This document shows, piece after piece, positions 7,380 through 14,900 of a DNA stretch of 16,208 bases (positions within the stretch are counted from its first letter, which is position 1; every line of letters begins with the position of its first letter). This DNA is from Planctomycetaceae bacterium. GTDB lineage: Bacteria > Planctomycetota > Planctomycetia > Planctomycetales > Planctomycetaceae. A model generated the notes under the pieces. That model was not told the DNA's origin and did no database searches. It worked only from the letters and a program-made list of their open reading frames with translations. The position numbers and the translations under genes were made by a program. Location of the stretch: assembly GCA_003445035.1 (NCBI GenBank), contig DLVV01000032.1, positions 1 to 16,208 on the forward strand, in the 5' to 3' direction.

Positions 7380-9224
7380 TCACTGGTCGCCGGTGGTCGC
7401 CCGACGGCGCCGCCGCCAGGCTCCGGAGAGTCCGGCAACGATGATCACCATCGAGGCCAGCAGGCACAATGCGGCGAACCAGTCGCCGGTGCGGACGTAG
7501 AGACTCTGCCGTGAGTCGAGGGGGACGACGTCGACCAGCACGGCGTTGAGTTGCCTCCGCCAGCGGCCGGTCATCGGGTTACGGTGTCCGGTGCGGCGCA
7601 ACTGTTCGATGCTCTTTTTTCGCTCCTCCCGCTCCACGTCACTCAGCGACGGATCTCTCGCGGCCGTTTCCAGTGCGATTTCCGCATCACCGTCGATGAA
7701 GATCGTCGGTGTCCGGATCACTCCGTCGCCATCGATGATCGCCGAGATTCCCGTGTTGACCGCTCGGACCATCGGCGTGCGGCATTCGACCGATCGGAAC
7801 ACGGCGGTGACCAGGTGCTGATCGAGTTCACTGGATCCGTGGAACCAGCCGTCGTTGGTCAGGTTGACCAGCACATCCGGAGCCCGTTTCTGTTGCCTGG
7901 CTCCGGCAACAACTCCGCGGACCAGGTGTGGCACGGTGTCCTCGAAACAGATCAATGGGGCGAAGTGCCAATCGCCGTGCTGGAACACGGTCGCGGAGTT
8001 GCCGGCAGAAATGCCGAAATCGGAAGGGAAGGGGGTGAGGTGGTGGAGCCAGGGCAGCGTGTCGGCGAACGGGATGTATTCTCCGAAGGGAACGCGGTGG
8101 AGCTTGTCGTAGTCGGCGGCCAGGCCGTTGCCGGGTTGGACCAGGACAGCCGAGTTGAAAACGCGGAGTTGCTCGCGGTCGGCCTGGAACCGTTCGAGCC
8201 CCACGATGAGACCGGCTCCCGATTCGGCGGCGAGGTCTCCAAGCAGGTCGCGGACGTCGGTCTTGCTCCACTCGCCGGGAGGAATCTTCGGCGCGACCTC
8301 CCTGAGTTGTTCATCGTCGAGCCCCTCGGCGGCCTCCAGCAGCGGATAGCGGAACATCGTCTCGGGCCACACGATCACGTCGGGCTGTTCCTGCACGGCC
8401 AGCCCCGTCAGCCTGCGGTGGACCCGGTAGATGTTGGCGAACGCTTCGGGGTCGTGCTTCAACGACGAGGTGAAGTTGCCCTGCACCAGGGCGACGCGCG
8501 GTCCCGAGGTGAACCTGGCCTGGCCACGTCTCAGGGTCCCGTATCCCAGCGCCAGCCCGATCAACACGATGGCGGCGACGATCGTTGCTGCCGGTTGCCG
8601 CCGCGATCCGGATGTCGTGGGGTTCACCTCGTCGGCAGGCCACCATCCGCAGCGGGACAGCCAGCCTGCGGGAAGGGCCACGGCGAGAGCGGTCGCGGCG
8701 AGTGCGACCAGGAAACTGACGCCGTAGGCACCGACCAGGTCACTGACCTGGATCAGCTCGACAAAACGGTATTGCGTGTGCCCCAGGAAGTACCACGCCA
8801 GGCCGGTCATGACGTGGGCCCGCGCGTACTCGGTGGCGACCCAGCCCAGCGGGACAGCCACTCCGATCGGGACTCCGAAACGGTGGACCGCGGTTCGGGC
8901 GACGGCGACCAGCAGCGGCGCGTAGACGGAAAGATAGACCGACAGGGAGAGCCAGGCGGGGATCATCCAGGTGTCGCCGAGCCGCATCCATTGCAGCGAT
9001 GCGGCGGTGCCCACCAGGGTGGTCAGGTAAAGCGGGAGGTAGAGTCGAGGGGGGGGGACACGGAGCCGGACGAGCACGACGAGCGGGACGGGAGCGATCC
9101 ATCCGAGGACGCCCCAATCGAAGGGAAAGAACGCGGCCCAGGTGAGCAGCGCCGAGGCAGCTCCGGCCGTCCAGGCGGCCCGTGGGGTCAGGCCGGGCGT
9201 CGTGGTGGGCTCGGTTGTGGACAT
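7380..9224 (-). CDS. lnt: Apolipoprotein N-acyltransferase Lnt
   Basis: The product is 614 aa. Lnt transfers a fatty acyl chain from phospholipid to the N-terminal cysteine of lipoproteins at the inner membrane. Several hydrophobic segments fill residues 15-230. The nitrilase-like catalytic domain follows, with the triad visible as Glu288 in WPET, Lys374 in DKLHRVPFGEY and Cys426 in ICFED. Glu382 and Glu428 match conserved accessory glutamates. 'NLTNDGWFHGSSELDQH' (454-470) is the family motif. A final membrane segment (about 582-600) ends in five arginines. It is about 100 residues longer than the E. coli enzyme; a charged insert at about 505-560 accounts for much of this. An AAGGA Shine-Dalgarno precedes the ATG. 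moeA lies 57 bp upstream and obg 83 bp downstream. Presence fits a diderm lipoprotein system. Confidence 0.96.
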   Translation of the reverse strand: MSTTEPTTTPGLTPRAAWTAGAASALLTWAAFFPFDWGVLGWIAPVPLVVLVRLRVPPPRLYLPLYLTTLVGTAASLQWMRLGDTWMIPAWLSLSVYLSVYAPLLVAVARTAVHRFGVPIGVAVPLGWVATEYARAHVMTGLAWYFLGHTQYRFVELIQVSDLVGAYGVSFLVALAATALAVALPAGWLSRCGWWPADEVNPTTSGSRRQPAATIVAAIVLIGLALGYGTLRRGQARFTSGPRVALVQGNFTSSLKHDPEAFANIYRVHRRLTGLAVQEQPDVIVWPETMFRYPLLEAAEGLDDEQLREVAPKIPPGEWSKTDVRDLLGDLAAESGAGLIVGLERFQADREQLRVFNSAVLVQPGNGLAADYDKLHRVPFGEYIPFADTLPWLHHLTPFPSDFGISAGNSATVFQHGDWHFAPLICFEDTVPHLVRGVVAGARQQKRAPDVLVNLTNDGWFHGSSELDQHLVTAVFRSVECRTPMVRAVNTGISAIIDGDGVIRTPTIFIDGDAEIALETAARDPSLSDVEREERKKSIEQLRRTGHRNPMTGRWRRQLNAVLVDVVPLDSRQSLYVRTGDWFAALCLLASMVIIVAGLSGAWRRRRRATTGDQ

Positions 9225-9281
9225 CGAGCCGGTCCTTCCATGGAGCCCGGGCGGTGGGGATGTGGTCTGATCGTGTTGGAC

Positions 9282-10499
9282 TCAGCAGCGTCCGGCCCAC
9301 GGGAACACTTCAACCCACTGGTCGGCCTGGTAGGCCCGGTCCCCTGCGGGGAAGTGGATCATGGCGTTGGCATCGGCGGTGCTGCGGAGGTCCGAGGATC
9401 CGTGCCAGTCGACGGGGGCGACACGTGGTCCGTCGGGGTGGTCATCGAGTTGGCTGGGAAAGTAAGTCGGCCGGTCCCCGCGAAACTCGAAATCAACGGC
9501 CAGGCGAGCGGCCGAGGGGGTGGGTGGTGCGGGGGCGAGTCCGGCGAGTCTTCGAAGCGCGGTGCGAACGAACAACTCGAAGCAGACCATACTACTGACC
9601 GGATTGCCCGGCAAGCCGAATACGATGGCGTGCTCGGAGGTGCCGAACCACACCGGTTTGCCCGGTTTGACCTTCACCTTGTGGAACACTTCGGCGACGC
9701 CGGCGGCTTCGAGTTGTGCCGGTACGAGATCGAGTCGGCCGGCAGAGACGCCTCCGGAGAGCAGCAGGACGTCGCAGTCGAGTCCCGCGGCGATGTGTTG
9801 CGAGAGGTCTTCGGGGGTGTCGCGGGCGATGCCCAGTTCGACGGCCTCGCCGCCACAGGCCCGGACCTGTGCGGCGAGCATGGTCTCGTTCGAGTTGCGG
9901 ATCTGCCCGGCACCGGGCTGTTGATCGATGGCGACCAGTTCGTCTCCGGTGGCGAGCACTCCGACCCGCACCCGCCGATGAACGGTGAGAGAGTGTTGTC
10001 CGAGTTCGGCAAGCAACCCAAGTTCCTGGGGCCTGAGCTGGCGTCCGGCCGGCATCACGGTATCACCCCGTCGCATTGCGGTCGCTCGCCGGATCATGTC
10101 CTGGCCGACGGTGACCGGTTGGGTGTCGATCGAGACGACCACCTGCTGTCCGTCGTTTTCGGTCTGCGTGTCCTCGACTCTCACCACCGCGTCGGCACCA
10201 TCGGGCATCGGGGCCCCGGTCATGATCTGGATCGCCTGCCCGGAGGCGACCGTTTTGCCGGCGACCTGTCCGGCGGTCACCTCTTCGATGACCGTCAGTC
10301 GTGCCGTCCCGTCGGCGACATCGTCGGCCCGTACGGCGAAGCCGTCCATCAGGGCCTTGTCGAAGGGGGGCGAGTCGATGTCGCTGTCGATTGTCTGGGC
10401 GAGGACACGACCGAGAGCCTCGGCCAGCGGAACCGACTCGGTCGGTCCGGGTTGCACGTGCGATTCGATGGCGGCCAGGGCCTGGTCGACGGTGAGCAT
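9282..10499 (-). CDS. moeA: Molybdopterin molybdenumtransferase MoeA
   Basis: The product is 405 aa, the normal length. MoeA inserts molybdate into adenylylated molybdopterin, the last common step of molybdenum cofactor synthesis in the cytoplasm. Motifs in order: PPFDKALMDGFAVR (44-57), whose Asp52 matches the E. coli catalytic-site Asp59; MTGAPMPDGADAVVRVED (93-110); ATGDEL (183-188); GQIRNSN (198-204); SGGVSAGRLDLV (248-259), which keeps the Asp of the usual GxxDY but has Leu for Tyr; KVKPGKPVWFG (276-286); and GLPGNPVS (295-302). The C-terminal domain (about 330-405) is complete. It starts 7 bp after the trpG-like gene, so the two are probably one transcript even though their pathways differ. 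The window shows no other molybdenum cofactor gene. Confidence 0.96.
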   Translation of the reverse strand: MLTVDQALAAIESHVQPGPTESVPLAEALGRVLAQTIDSDIDSPPFDKALMDGFAVRADDVADGTARLTVIEEVTAGQVAGKTVASGQAIQIMTGAPMPDGADAVVRVEDTQTENDGQQVVVSIDTQPVTVGQDMIRRATAMRRGDTVMPAGRQLRPQELGLLAELGQHSLTVHRRVRVGVLATGDELVAIDQQPGAGQIRNSNETMLAAQVRACGGEAVELGIARDTPEDLSQHIAAGLDCDVLLLSGGVSAGRLDLVPAQLEAAGVAEVFHKVKVKPGKPVWFGTSEHAIVFGLPGNPVSSMVCFELFVRTALRRLAGLAPAPPTPSAARLAVDFEFRGDRPTYFPSQLDDHPDGPRVAPVDWHGSSDLRSTADANAMIHFPAGDRAYQADQWVEVFPWAGRC

Positions 10500-10506
10500 G
10501 GGACGT

Positions 10507-11106
<600 letters not shown>

Positions 11107-11172
11107 GGCGAGAGATCCACTCTAACAGCGCCCCGCGACGGCGGGAACTTGCGACGCTTTGCCGGGAAGCCG

Positions 11173-11664
11173 CTACTTCTTCCCCAGGTCCCGCTGCATC
11201 TGGAAGAACTCGCTGAGGATCGTGCTGCATTCGTGTTCGAGCACGCCGCCGATGACGATCGACCGGTGATTGAGCCGCTCGTCGTTGGGAATGCGGTACA
11301 GCGACTGGCATCCTCCGGCCTTGGGATCGGTGGCTCCGAAGATCACCGTCGGCAGGCGTGCCTGGACGATGGCTCCCGCGCACATCGGGCAGGGTTCGAG
11401 CGTGACATAGAGCGTGCAGTCGGCCAGTCGCCAATCGCCGAGGGCTTCGGCCGCCTGTGTGATCGCGATCATCTCGGCGTGGGCCGTTGGGTCGTTGAGC
11501 ATCTCCCGCTGGTTGTACGCCTCGGCGATCACCTTGTCCTGGTGAACCACCACCGCACCCACCGGCACCTCGTCTTTTTCGAACGCGGCCCGGGCCTGGG
11601 CGAGAGCCAGTCTCATCCAGTAATCGTGTGGCTGCAGCATGTTGCCGTGAAAATCAGTGGACAT
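11173..11664 (-). CDS. tadA: tRNA-specific adenosine deaminase TadA
   Basis: From the ATG at 11664 the product is 163 aa, typical of the family. TadA deaminates A34 to inosine in tRNA-Arg(ACG), allowing decoding of CGN arginine codons. The zinc site is intact: His62 and catalytic Glu64 in AHAEM, and Cys92 and Cys95 in PCPMC. '[10 protein letters not shown]' (31-40) and '[11 protein letters not shown]' (108-118) are family segments. The frame stays open upstream to 11820, but that would overlap the beta-helix gene by over 100 bp and add residues unlike TadA. A start at 11640 (MLQPHDYW) is a plausible alternative; neither has a clear Shine-Dalgarno. Strong homology to deaminases of the CMP/dCMP superfamily leaves a small chance of another nucleoside deaminase. 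It begins 34 bp after the beta-helix gene. Confidence 0.93.
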   Translation of the reverse strand: MSTDFHGNMLQPHDYWMRLALAQARAAFEKDEVPVGAVVVHQDKVIAEAYNQREMLNDPTAHAEMIAITQAAEALGDWRLADCTLYVTLEPCPMCAGAIVQARLPTVIFGATDPKAGGCQSLYRIPNDERLNHRSIVIGGVLEHECSTILSEFFQMQRDLGKK

Positions 11665-11698
11665 GGAATTGGTGGCCGGGATGCGGGGTGAGTGGAGA

Positions 11699-12961
11699 TC
11701 AGGGGCGAGGTGGCTGTTGAGGTGGAGTGGCGGCGGGAGCCACAACCAGCGTGCCGGTGGTCTTGATTTTCGTGTGATCGCTGGAGACATCGACCAGCAC
11801 GTTGTCTCCGAAGAGCACATGATGGCTGGGCTGGCCGTTGAGTGCGACCGCCTTGGGCCGAACGCTCGAGAAGAGGTTGCCGCTGACGGTGACGTCGCGG
11901 GTGCCTTCCAGGGTCAGCCCCGCGGCAGCCTCGTCGTTCTTCCTCCGCTTGATGCCGCCCTCGCCGATGTAACTGTTGGAGAAGTTGTTGCCGGTGACGG
12001 TGATCCGTCCGCTGCCCGGCCCGATCCGCACTGCGTGCGTCTTCATGATGGTCAGCGTGTTGGCGCTGACCGTGCACCCGTGAGCGTCGCGGAGATCGAC
12101 ACCGCCACCGTTGTGGGCAATGACGTTGGCCGAGATCGTGTTGCCGTAGCAGTCCCGATCAAGGATCACCGCGAACCCCTGGCACTCTTCGATCATGTTT
12201 CCGGAGACGACTGAGCCGTAGGTGTTCTCGATGATCACTCCGTGTCGGAGGTGATCGTCCAGGCAGTTGCCGGTCAGGCAGAGATTGAAGCCGTCGGTGC
12301 AGCTCAACGCATCGTTGTTCTCTTCGAACTGGTTGCTGGAAACGACGATGTCGTGGCAGCCGATCAGGTTGAGTCCTATCTGCTTGTTGTAGGTGATCAG
12401 GCTGTCGCTGATGCGGGGGTCCTCGTAACAGTGATCCAGCCTCAGCCCGTCACCACCGTGCTCGCTGACGGTCAGACCCTGGACAAACAGCTCGTTGATC
12501 CAGACAGCCACCACGCCGTGGCCGCTCTTGGCCGTTCCGGTCAACCGGAAGTCGGCCAGACGCACCCGCCACAGCCGGTCGGCACTCTTGACCTTTTCGC
12601 CGTCGGGATGCTGAACGATCAGGGCCGGTTCACCCTGGACGTTGGCGTTGTGGATGTGAGTGGCGGTGCCGGCTCCGATGAGTGTGACGTCGGGTCGAGA
12701 GAGGACCAGGGGTTTGGTGATCTCGAAGTGTCCCGGCGGTAAACGGACGATGCCGCCCTCGGGAGGGATCGCATCGAGAGCGGCCTGGAGTGTCGGGAAG
12801 CGTCCGGCGTTGATCTCGGGACGTGCCCCCGGCAGGGTGTCCTTGGCGGCAGGGCCGGCCGTCAGTGGAGCCAGTAGCAAAGCGGCCAGACCTGAGACGG
12901 CGATCACGGCGACCAGGTGGGCGAACCCCATCGTCGGCAGTCGGTGCAGGAAGCGGGTCAT
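11699..12961 (-). CDS. Secreted right-handed parallel beta-helix repeat protein
   Basis: The product is 420 aa. A signal-peptide-like N-terminus (basic [10 protein letters not shown], hydrophobic 13-32, then AGPAA) directs export; Met11 is an alternative start. '[25 protein letters not shown]' (57-81) is the typical cap and first turn of pectate-lyase-3/NosD-like helices. After it come many coils with 'GNxIxxxxxxVxL' style repeats, such as 'SGNMIEEC', '[14 protein letters not shown]', '[15 protein letters not shown]', 'TGNNFSNS' and 'SGNLFSSV'. These stack asparagines on one face. The C-terminus is Pro/Ala rich. Members bind or cleave polysaccharides or form surface structures; no catalytic set can be named from this sequence. 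A GAGGA Shine-Dalgarno (12969-12973) sits seven bases before the ATG, and a promoter candidate lies further upstream. Confidence 0.88.
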   Translation of the reverse strand: MTRFLHRLPTMGFAHLVAVIAVSGLAALLLAPLTAGPAAKDTLPGARPEINAGRFPTLQAALDAIPPEGGIVRLPPGHFEITKPLVLSRPDVTLIGAGTATHIHNANVQGEPALIVQHPDGEKVKSADRLWRVRLADFRLTGTAKSGHGVVAVWINELFVQGLTVSEHGGDGLRLDHCYEDPRISDSLITYNKQIGLNLIGCHDIVVSSNQFEENNDALSCTDGFNLCLTGNCLDDHLRHGVIIENTYGSVVSGNMIEECQGFAVILDRDCYGNTISANVIAHNGGGVDLRDAHGCTVSANTLTIMKTHAVRIGPGSGRITVTGNNFSNSYIGEGGIKRRKNDEAAAGLTLEGTRDVTVSGNLFSSVRPKAVALNGQPSHHVLFGDNVLVDVSSDHTKIKTTGTLVVAPAATPPQQPPRP

Positions 12962-13010
12962 CGGGAAATCCTCGGGCTAATGTCCAACCGGATTGAGTGA
13001 GGTGGTTGGC

Positions 13011-13039
13011 AGCCTACGAGGGTCTCCAGAAAGGGTCAA
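13011..13039 (-). promoter_or_regulatory. Candidate sigma70-type promoter for the beta-helix gene
   Basis: On the minus strand TTGACC (13034-13039) and TAGGCT (13011-13016) are separated by 17 bases. The -35 hexamer matches consensus at five of six positions and the -10 at only three. It sits in the 105-bp gap between the 161-aa gene and the beta-helix gene, and would give a leader of about 40 bases before the Shine-Dalgarno-led ATG. Confidence 0.4.
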
Positions 13040-13066
13040 GCAGCCGAAACGGTGGCGGCGGCGTGA

Positions 13067-13552
13067 CTAGGTCGGCTGGGAGTCGCCGTTGGGGAACAGT
13101 CTCAGTCCCGGCCCGGCGGTTTCCGGAGCGATCGAGAGCAGTCTCAGCGAGACGGGGTGCCCCTGGTAATGGGCGATAATCGAGATGAACGAACGGTCGT
13201 TGTCGGACGCGTCGTTGCCGACCGGCAGAACCATCCACTGGATCTGTTGGACGTCCTCGAGCAGGTCCAGCAATCCGAGCAGATCGAAGCGGAAGTCGAG
13301 GGGATCGAGACGCCCGTCGTCGCGGCCCCCGACGATCTCGGTGTCGCCCAGGAACAGGAAGACCATCCAGTCGGTCTCGGTCGGCCAGCAATCGAAGCCG
13401 ACCCGCGAAACACTCATCATCAGAGGTTCGAAGAGATCGGCCGCCTGGTCGATCAGATCGACCAGCCACGTCGGACGGGAGTCACCGGTGCGACGTTCTC
13501 GATTTTCGAGATTCCGCAACAGGTGGTTGATAGGCATGTGCGAGTGGCTCAC
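13067..13552 (-). CDS. Unrecognised 161-aa acidic protein
   Basis: I do not recognise this family. The frame begins with GTG at 13552 (reads as MSHSHM); an in-frame ATG at 13537 is the alternative, and neither has a clear Shine-Dalgarno. There is no signal peptide or membrane segment. The protein is acidic, with a likely helix at 8-20, another at 27-45, a Trp/Phe-rich strand 'DWMVFLFLGD' (61-70), an 'EIVGGRDDGR' turn, an Asp/Leu helix (87-102), and three strands ('IQWMVLP', 'FISIIAHY', 'VSLRLLS'). This is a compact alpha/beta pattern. It is the first gene of the minus-strand run and diverges from argB across 419 bp. The sequence reads like a real protein (ordered hydrophobic periodicity, no low complexity) and is the only long frame on the locus with such character. 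Function is unknown. Confidence 0.7.
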   Translation of the reverse strand: MSHSHMPINHLLRNLENRERRTGDSRPTWLVDLIDQAADLFEPLMMSVSRVGFDCWPTETDWMVFLFLGDTEIVGGRDDGRLDPLDFRFDLLGLLDLLEDVQQIQWMVLPVGNDASDNDRSFISIIAHYQGHPVSLRLLSIAPETAGPGLRLFPNGDSQPT

Positions 13553-13971
13553 GGAAAACCCCGTAGGCGGCGTCTCTCGAAGAAGTCAATCAATCAGGGC
13601 AAGTGTGTGTATCGGGGAATCCGGTCCGTGGCACGTACCCGAAACGTTCCGGAGGGACGAGTTCCTGTGACTGGGTGTGGGAGGGTCGGAACGTAGCGAG
13701 AGTGCCAGTCGGTTGTGGAGGGAGACGTGGTGGGGCAATAGCGGGAGAGTGGCGGAGATGCTGGAGATGCTGCGGTTTTTTGCAGCTTGGACCCAAGCCG
13801 CGGGAATGTCGTGCGGCGGGCCGCATCCAAAGATGCCAATTGCGCCGGAAAATCGGGCCAAGCTGTCACGGTTTGATTCGTCTCCAGCACCCTCTACAAT
13901 CGGACGTTTCCCCCTTCAGAACCCCCCGTCTTTCAGGTTGGGGTTTATTCCGGAAGCACTCGAGGCCCCCC
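13553..13971. other. 419-bp divergent intergenic region upstream of argB
   Basis: No convincing gene lies here; the frame running into argB from 13603 is open but encodes Arg/Gly/Cys-rich sequence unlike ArgB. What can be seen: a promoter for argB (13873-13900); a 9-bp tandem duplication GGAGATGCT (13754-13762, 13763-13771); a hairpin GCTGC-N8-GCAGC with a six-T loop (13769-13786); and a dyad GCTTGG-AC-CCAAGC (13785-13798). On the minus strand TTGACT (13584-13589) and TACGGG (13560-13565), 18 bases apart, are a weak promoter candidate that would make the 161-aa gene nearly leaderless. No tRNA or riboswitch was recognised. Confidence 0.5.
13873..13900 (+). promoter_or_regulatory. Candidate sigma70-type promoter for argB-argD
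   Basis: TTGATT (13873-13878) and TACAAT (13895-13900) are separated by 16 bases. The -10 matches TATAAT at five of six positions, and the -35 matches TTGACA at four of six. Transcription would start near 13907, giving a leader of about 65 bases before the GTG of argB. This is the AT-richest short stretch near the gene and the best promoter I see in the window. Confidence 0.5.
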
Positions 13972-14847
13972 GTGGACGACGCGATCCGCAAGGCCGGCGT
14001 GTTGATCGAGGCGATGGGCTGGATTCGCCAGTTCCGCGACCGGTACGTCGTGATCAAGCTCGGCGGGAGTGCCCTGGAGGCCCCCGAGAGTGTCAACAGC
14101 CTGCTGACCGACGTGATCTTCATGGAGACGGTCGGCATGAAGCCGGTACTGGTGCACGGCGGCGGCAAGTTGATCAGTCAGGCGATGGCCGCGGGAGGGA
14201 TCGAGCCGAGATTTGTCCAGGGACGTCGATACACCGACGAACCGACGCTGGAAATCGTTTCCCGGGTCCTGGGCGAGGAGATCCCGGAATCGTTGATCGG
14301 GGAGATCTCCAGGCAGGGGGGACACGCCGTGCGGCTGGCCGGACCCGGTTCGAATTGCCTGGTGGCTGAGCCCTTGAGGCTCGAGGGCGACGATGGCCAG
14401 GAGGTGGACATGGGGCGAGTCGGACACGTGGTGGAGGTGGACACGGGCATGATCGAGTCGGCCTGTGCCGGAGGCCAGATCCCGGTACTGCCCAGCGTGG
14501 CACGGGGCCGTGACGGGGGGCTGTTCAACGTCAACGCCGACACCGCGGCGGCGGCGGTGGCCCGGATTCTGGGTGCCGAGAAGCTGGTGTTTCTCAGCGA
14601 TGTGCCCGGCATCTACGCCGACCGCGACAATCCCGACAGCCTGCTGGGCCACCTCGACATGGCCGCGTGCCGCGGCCTGATTGCTGATGGAGCGATCGAC
14701 AGCGGGATGGTGCCCAAGGTCGATGCGGCTCTGGAGGCCTTGCAGGCGGGGGTCAAAAAGGTGCATATCGTTGACGGCCGAATGGCGCATTCGGTCTTGT
14801 TGGAAATCTATTCGGACACCGGTGTCGGCACCGAGATTGTTTTGTGA
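13972..14847 (+). CDS. argB: Acetylglutamate kinase ArgB
   Basis: The product is 291 aa starting at GTG 13972, which has GAGG six bases upstream and gives the usual family length; ATG 14014 would cut off the N-terminal helix. ArgB phosphorylates N-acetyl-L-glutamate, the second step of arginine synthesis. Motifs: VIKLGGSAL (27-35), VHGGGKLI (61-68), [13 protein letters not shown] (185-197), LSDVPGI (208-214) and [10 protein letters not shown] (245-254). The C-terminus reads H273-x4-E278-I-Y-S-x-x-G-x-G-T, the arginine-site signature of feedback-inhibited hexameric kinases, and the extra N-terminal helix (about 1-20) fits that class too. It is therefore probably inhibited by arginine (inference). 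argD follows 53 bp downstream in the same direction. Confidence 0.96.
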   Translation: MDDAIRKAGVLIEAMGWIRQFRDRYVVIKLGGSALEAPESVNSLLTDVIFMETVGMKPVLVHGGGKLISQAMAAGGIEPRFVQGRRYTDEPTLEIVSRVLGEEIPESLIGEISRQGGHAVRLAGPGSNCLVAEPLRLEGDDGQEVDMGRVGHVVEVDTGMIESACAGGQIPVLPSVARGRDGGLFNVNADTAAAAVARILGAEKLVFLSDVPGIYADRDNPDSLLGHLDMAACRGLIADGAIDSGMVPKVDAALEALQAGVKKVHIVDGRMAHSVLLEIYSDTGVGTEIVL

Positions 14848-14849
14848 CA

Positions 14850-14861
14850 GACCGGCCGGTC
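14850..14861. repeat. 12-bp perfect palindrome between argB and argD
   Basis: GACCGGCCGGTC begins two bases after the argB stop. As a loopless palindrome it suits a dimeric protein or a restriction-type site better than an RNA hairpin, and no T-run follows. The remaining 39 bases of the gap carry the argD Shine-Dalgarno (AGAGGGAG). Chance occurrence is possible in GC-rich DNA. Confidence 0.25.
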
Positions 14862-14900
14862 CCGGTTCGGGGCAGGCGGTTTCAGAGGGAGAAGCACGCG

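Noticed and set aside
7326..7514. A 62-codon plus-strand frame with a good AGGAGGAG-like site before its ATG, in the lnt-obg gap
   Set aside because: It runs into the 3' end of lnt on the other strand, its product is Gly/Pro/Arg-rich without pattern, and the purine run is explained as chance. The ATGAT here is the complement of the proposed obg -10 element.
11132..11145. CCCGC-GACG-GCGGG hairpin between tadA and trpG as a terminator
   Set aside because: The stem has five pairs and no T-run follows in either direction, so it is not supported as a terminator.
11665..11820. N-terminal extension of TadA from 11820
   Set aside because: It would overlap the end of the beta-helix gene by over 100 bp and adds a low-complexity Pro/Arg/Leu segment. 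TadA proteins normally start close to the residues encoded at 11664.
13603..13971. N-terminal extension of ArgB from an upstream ATG
   Set aside because: It would add about 120 residues rich in Arg, Gly and Cys unlike any acetylglutamate kinase, and would cover the proposed promoter. GTG 13972 gives standard length and a Shine-Dalgarno.
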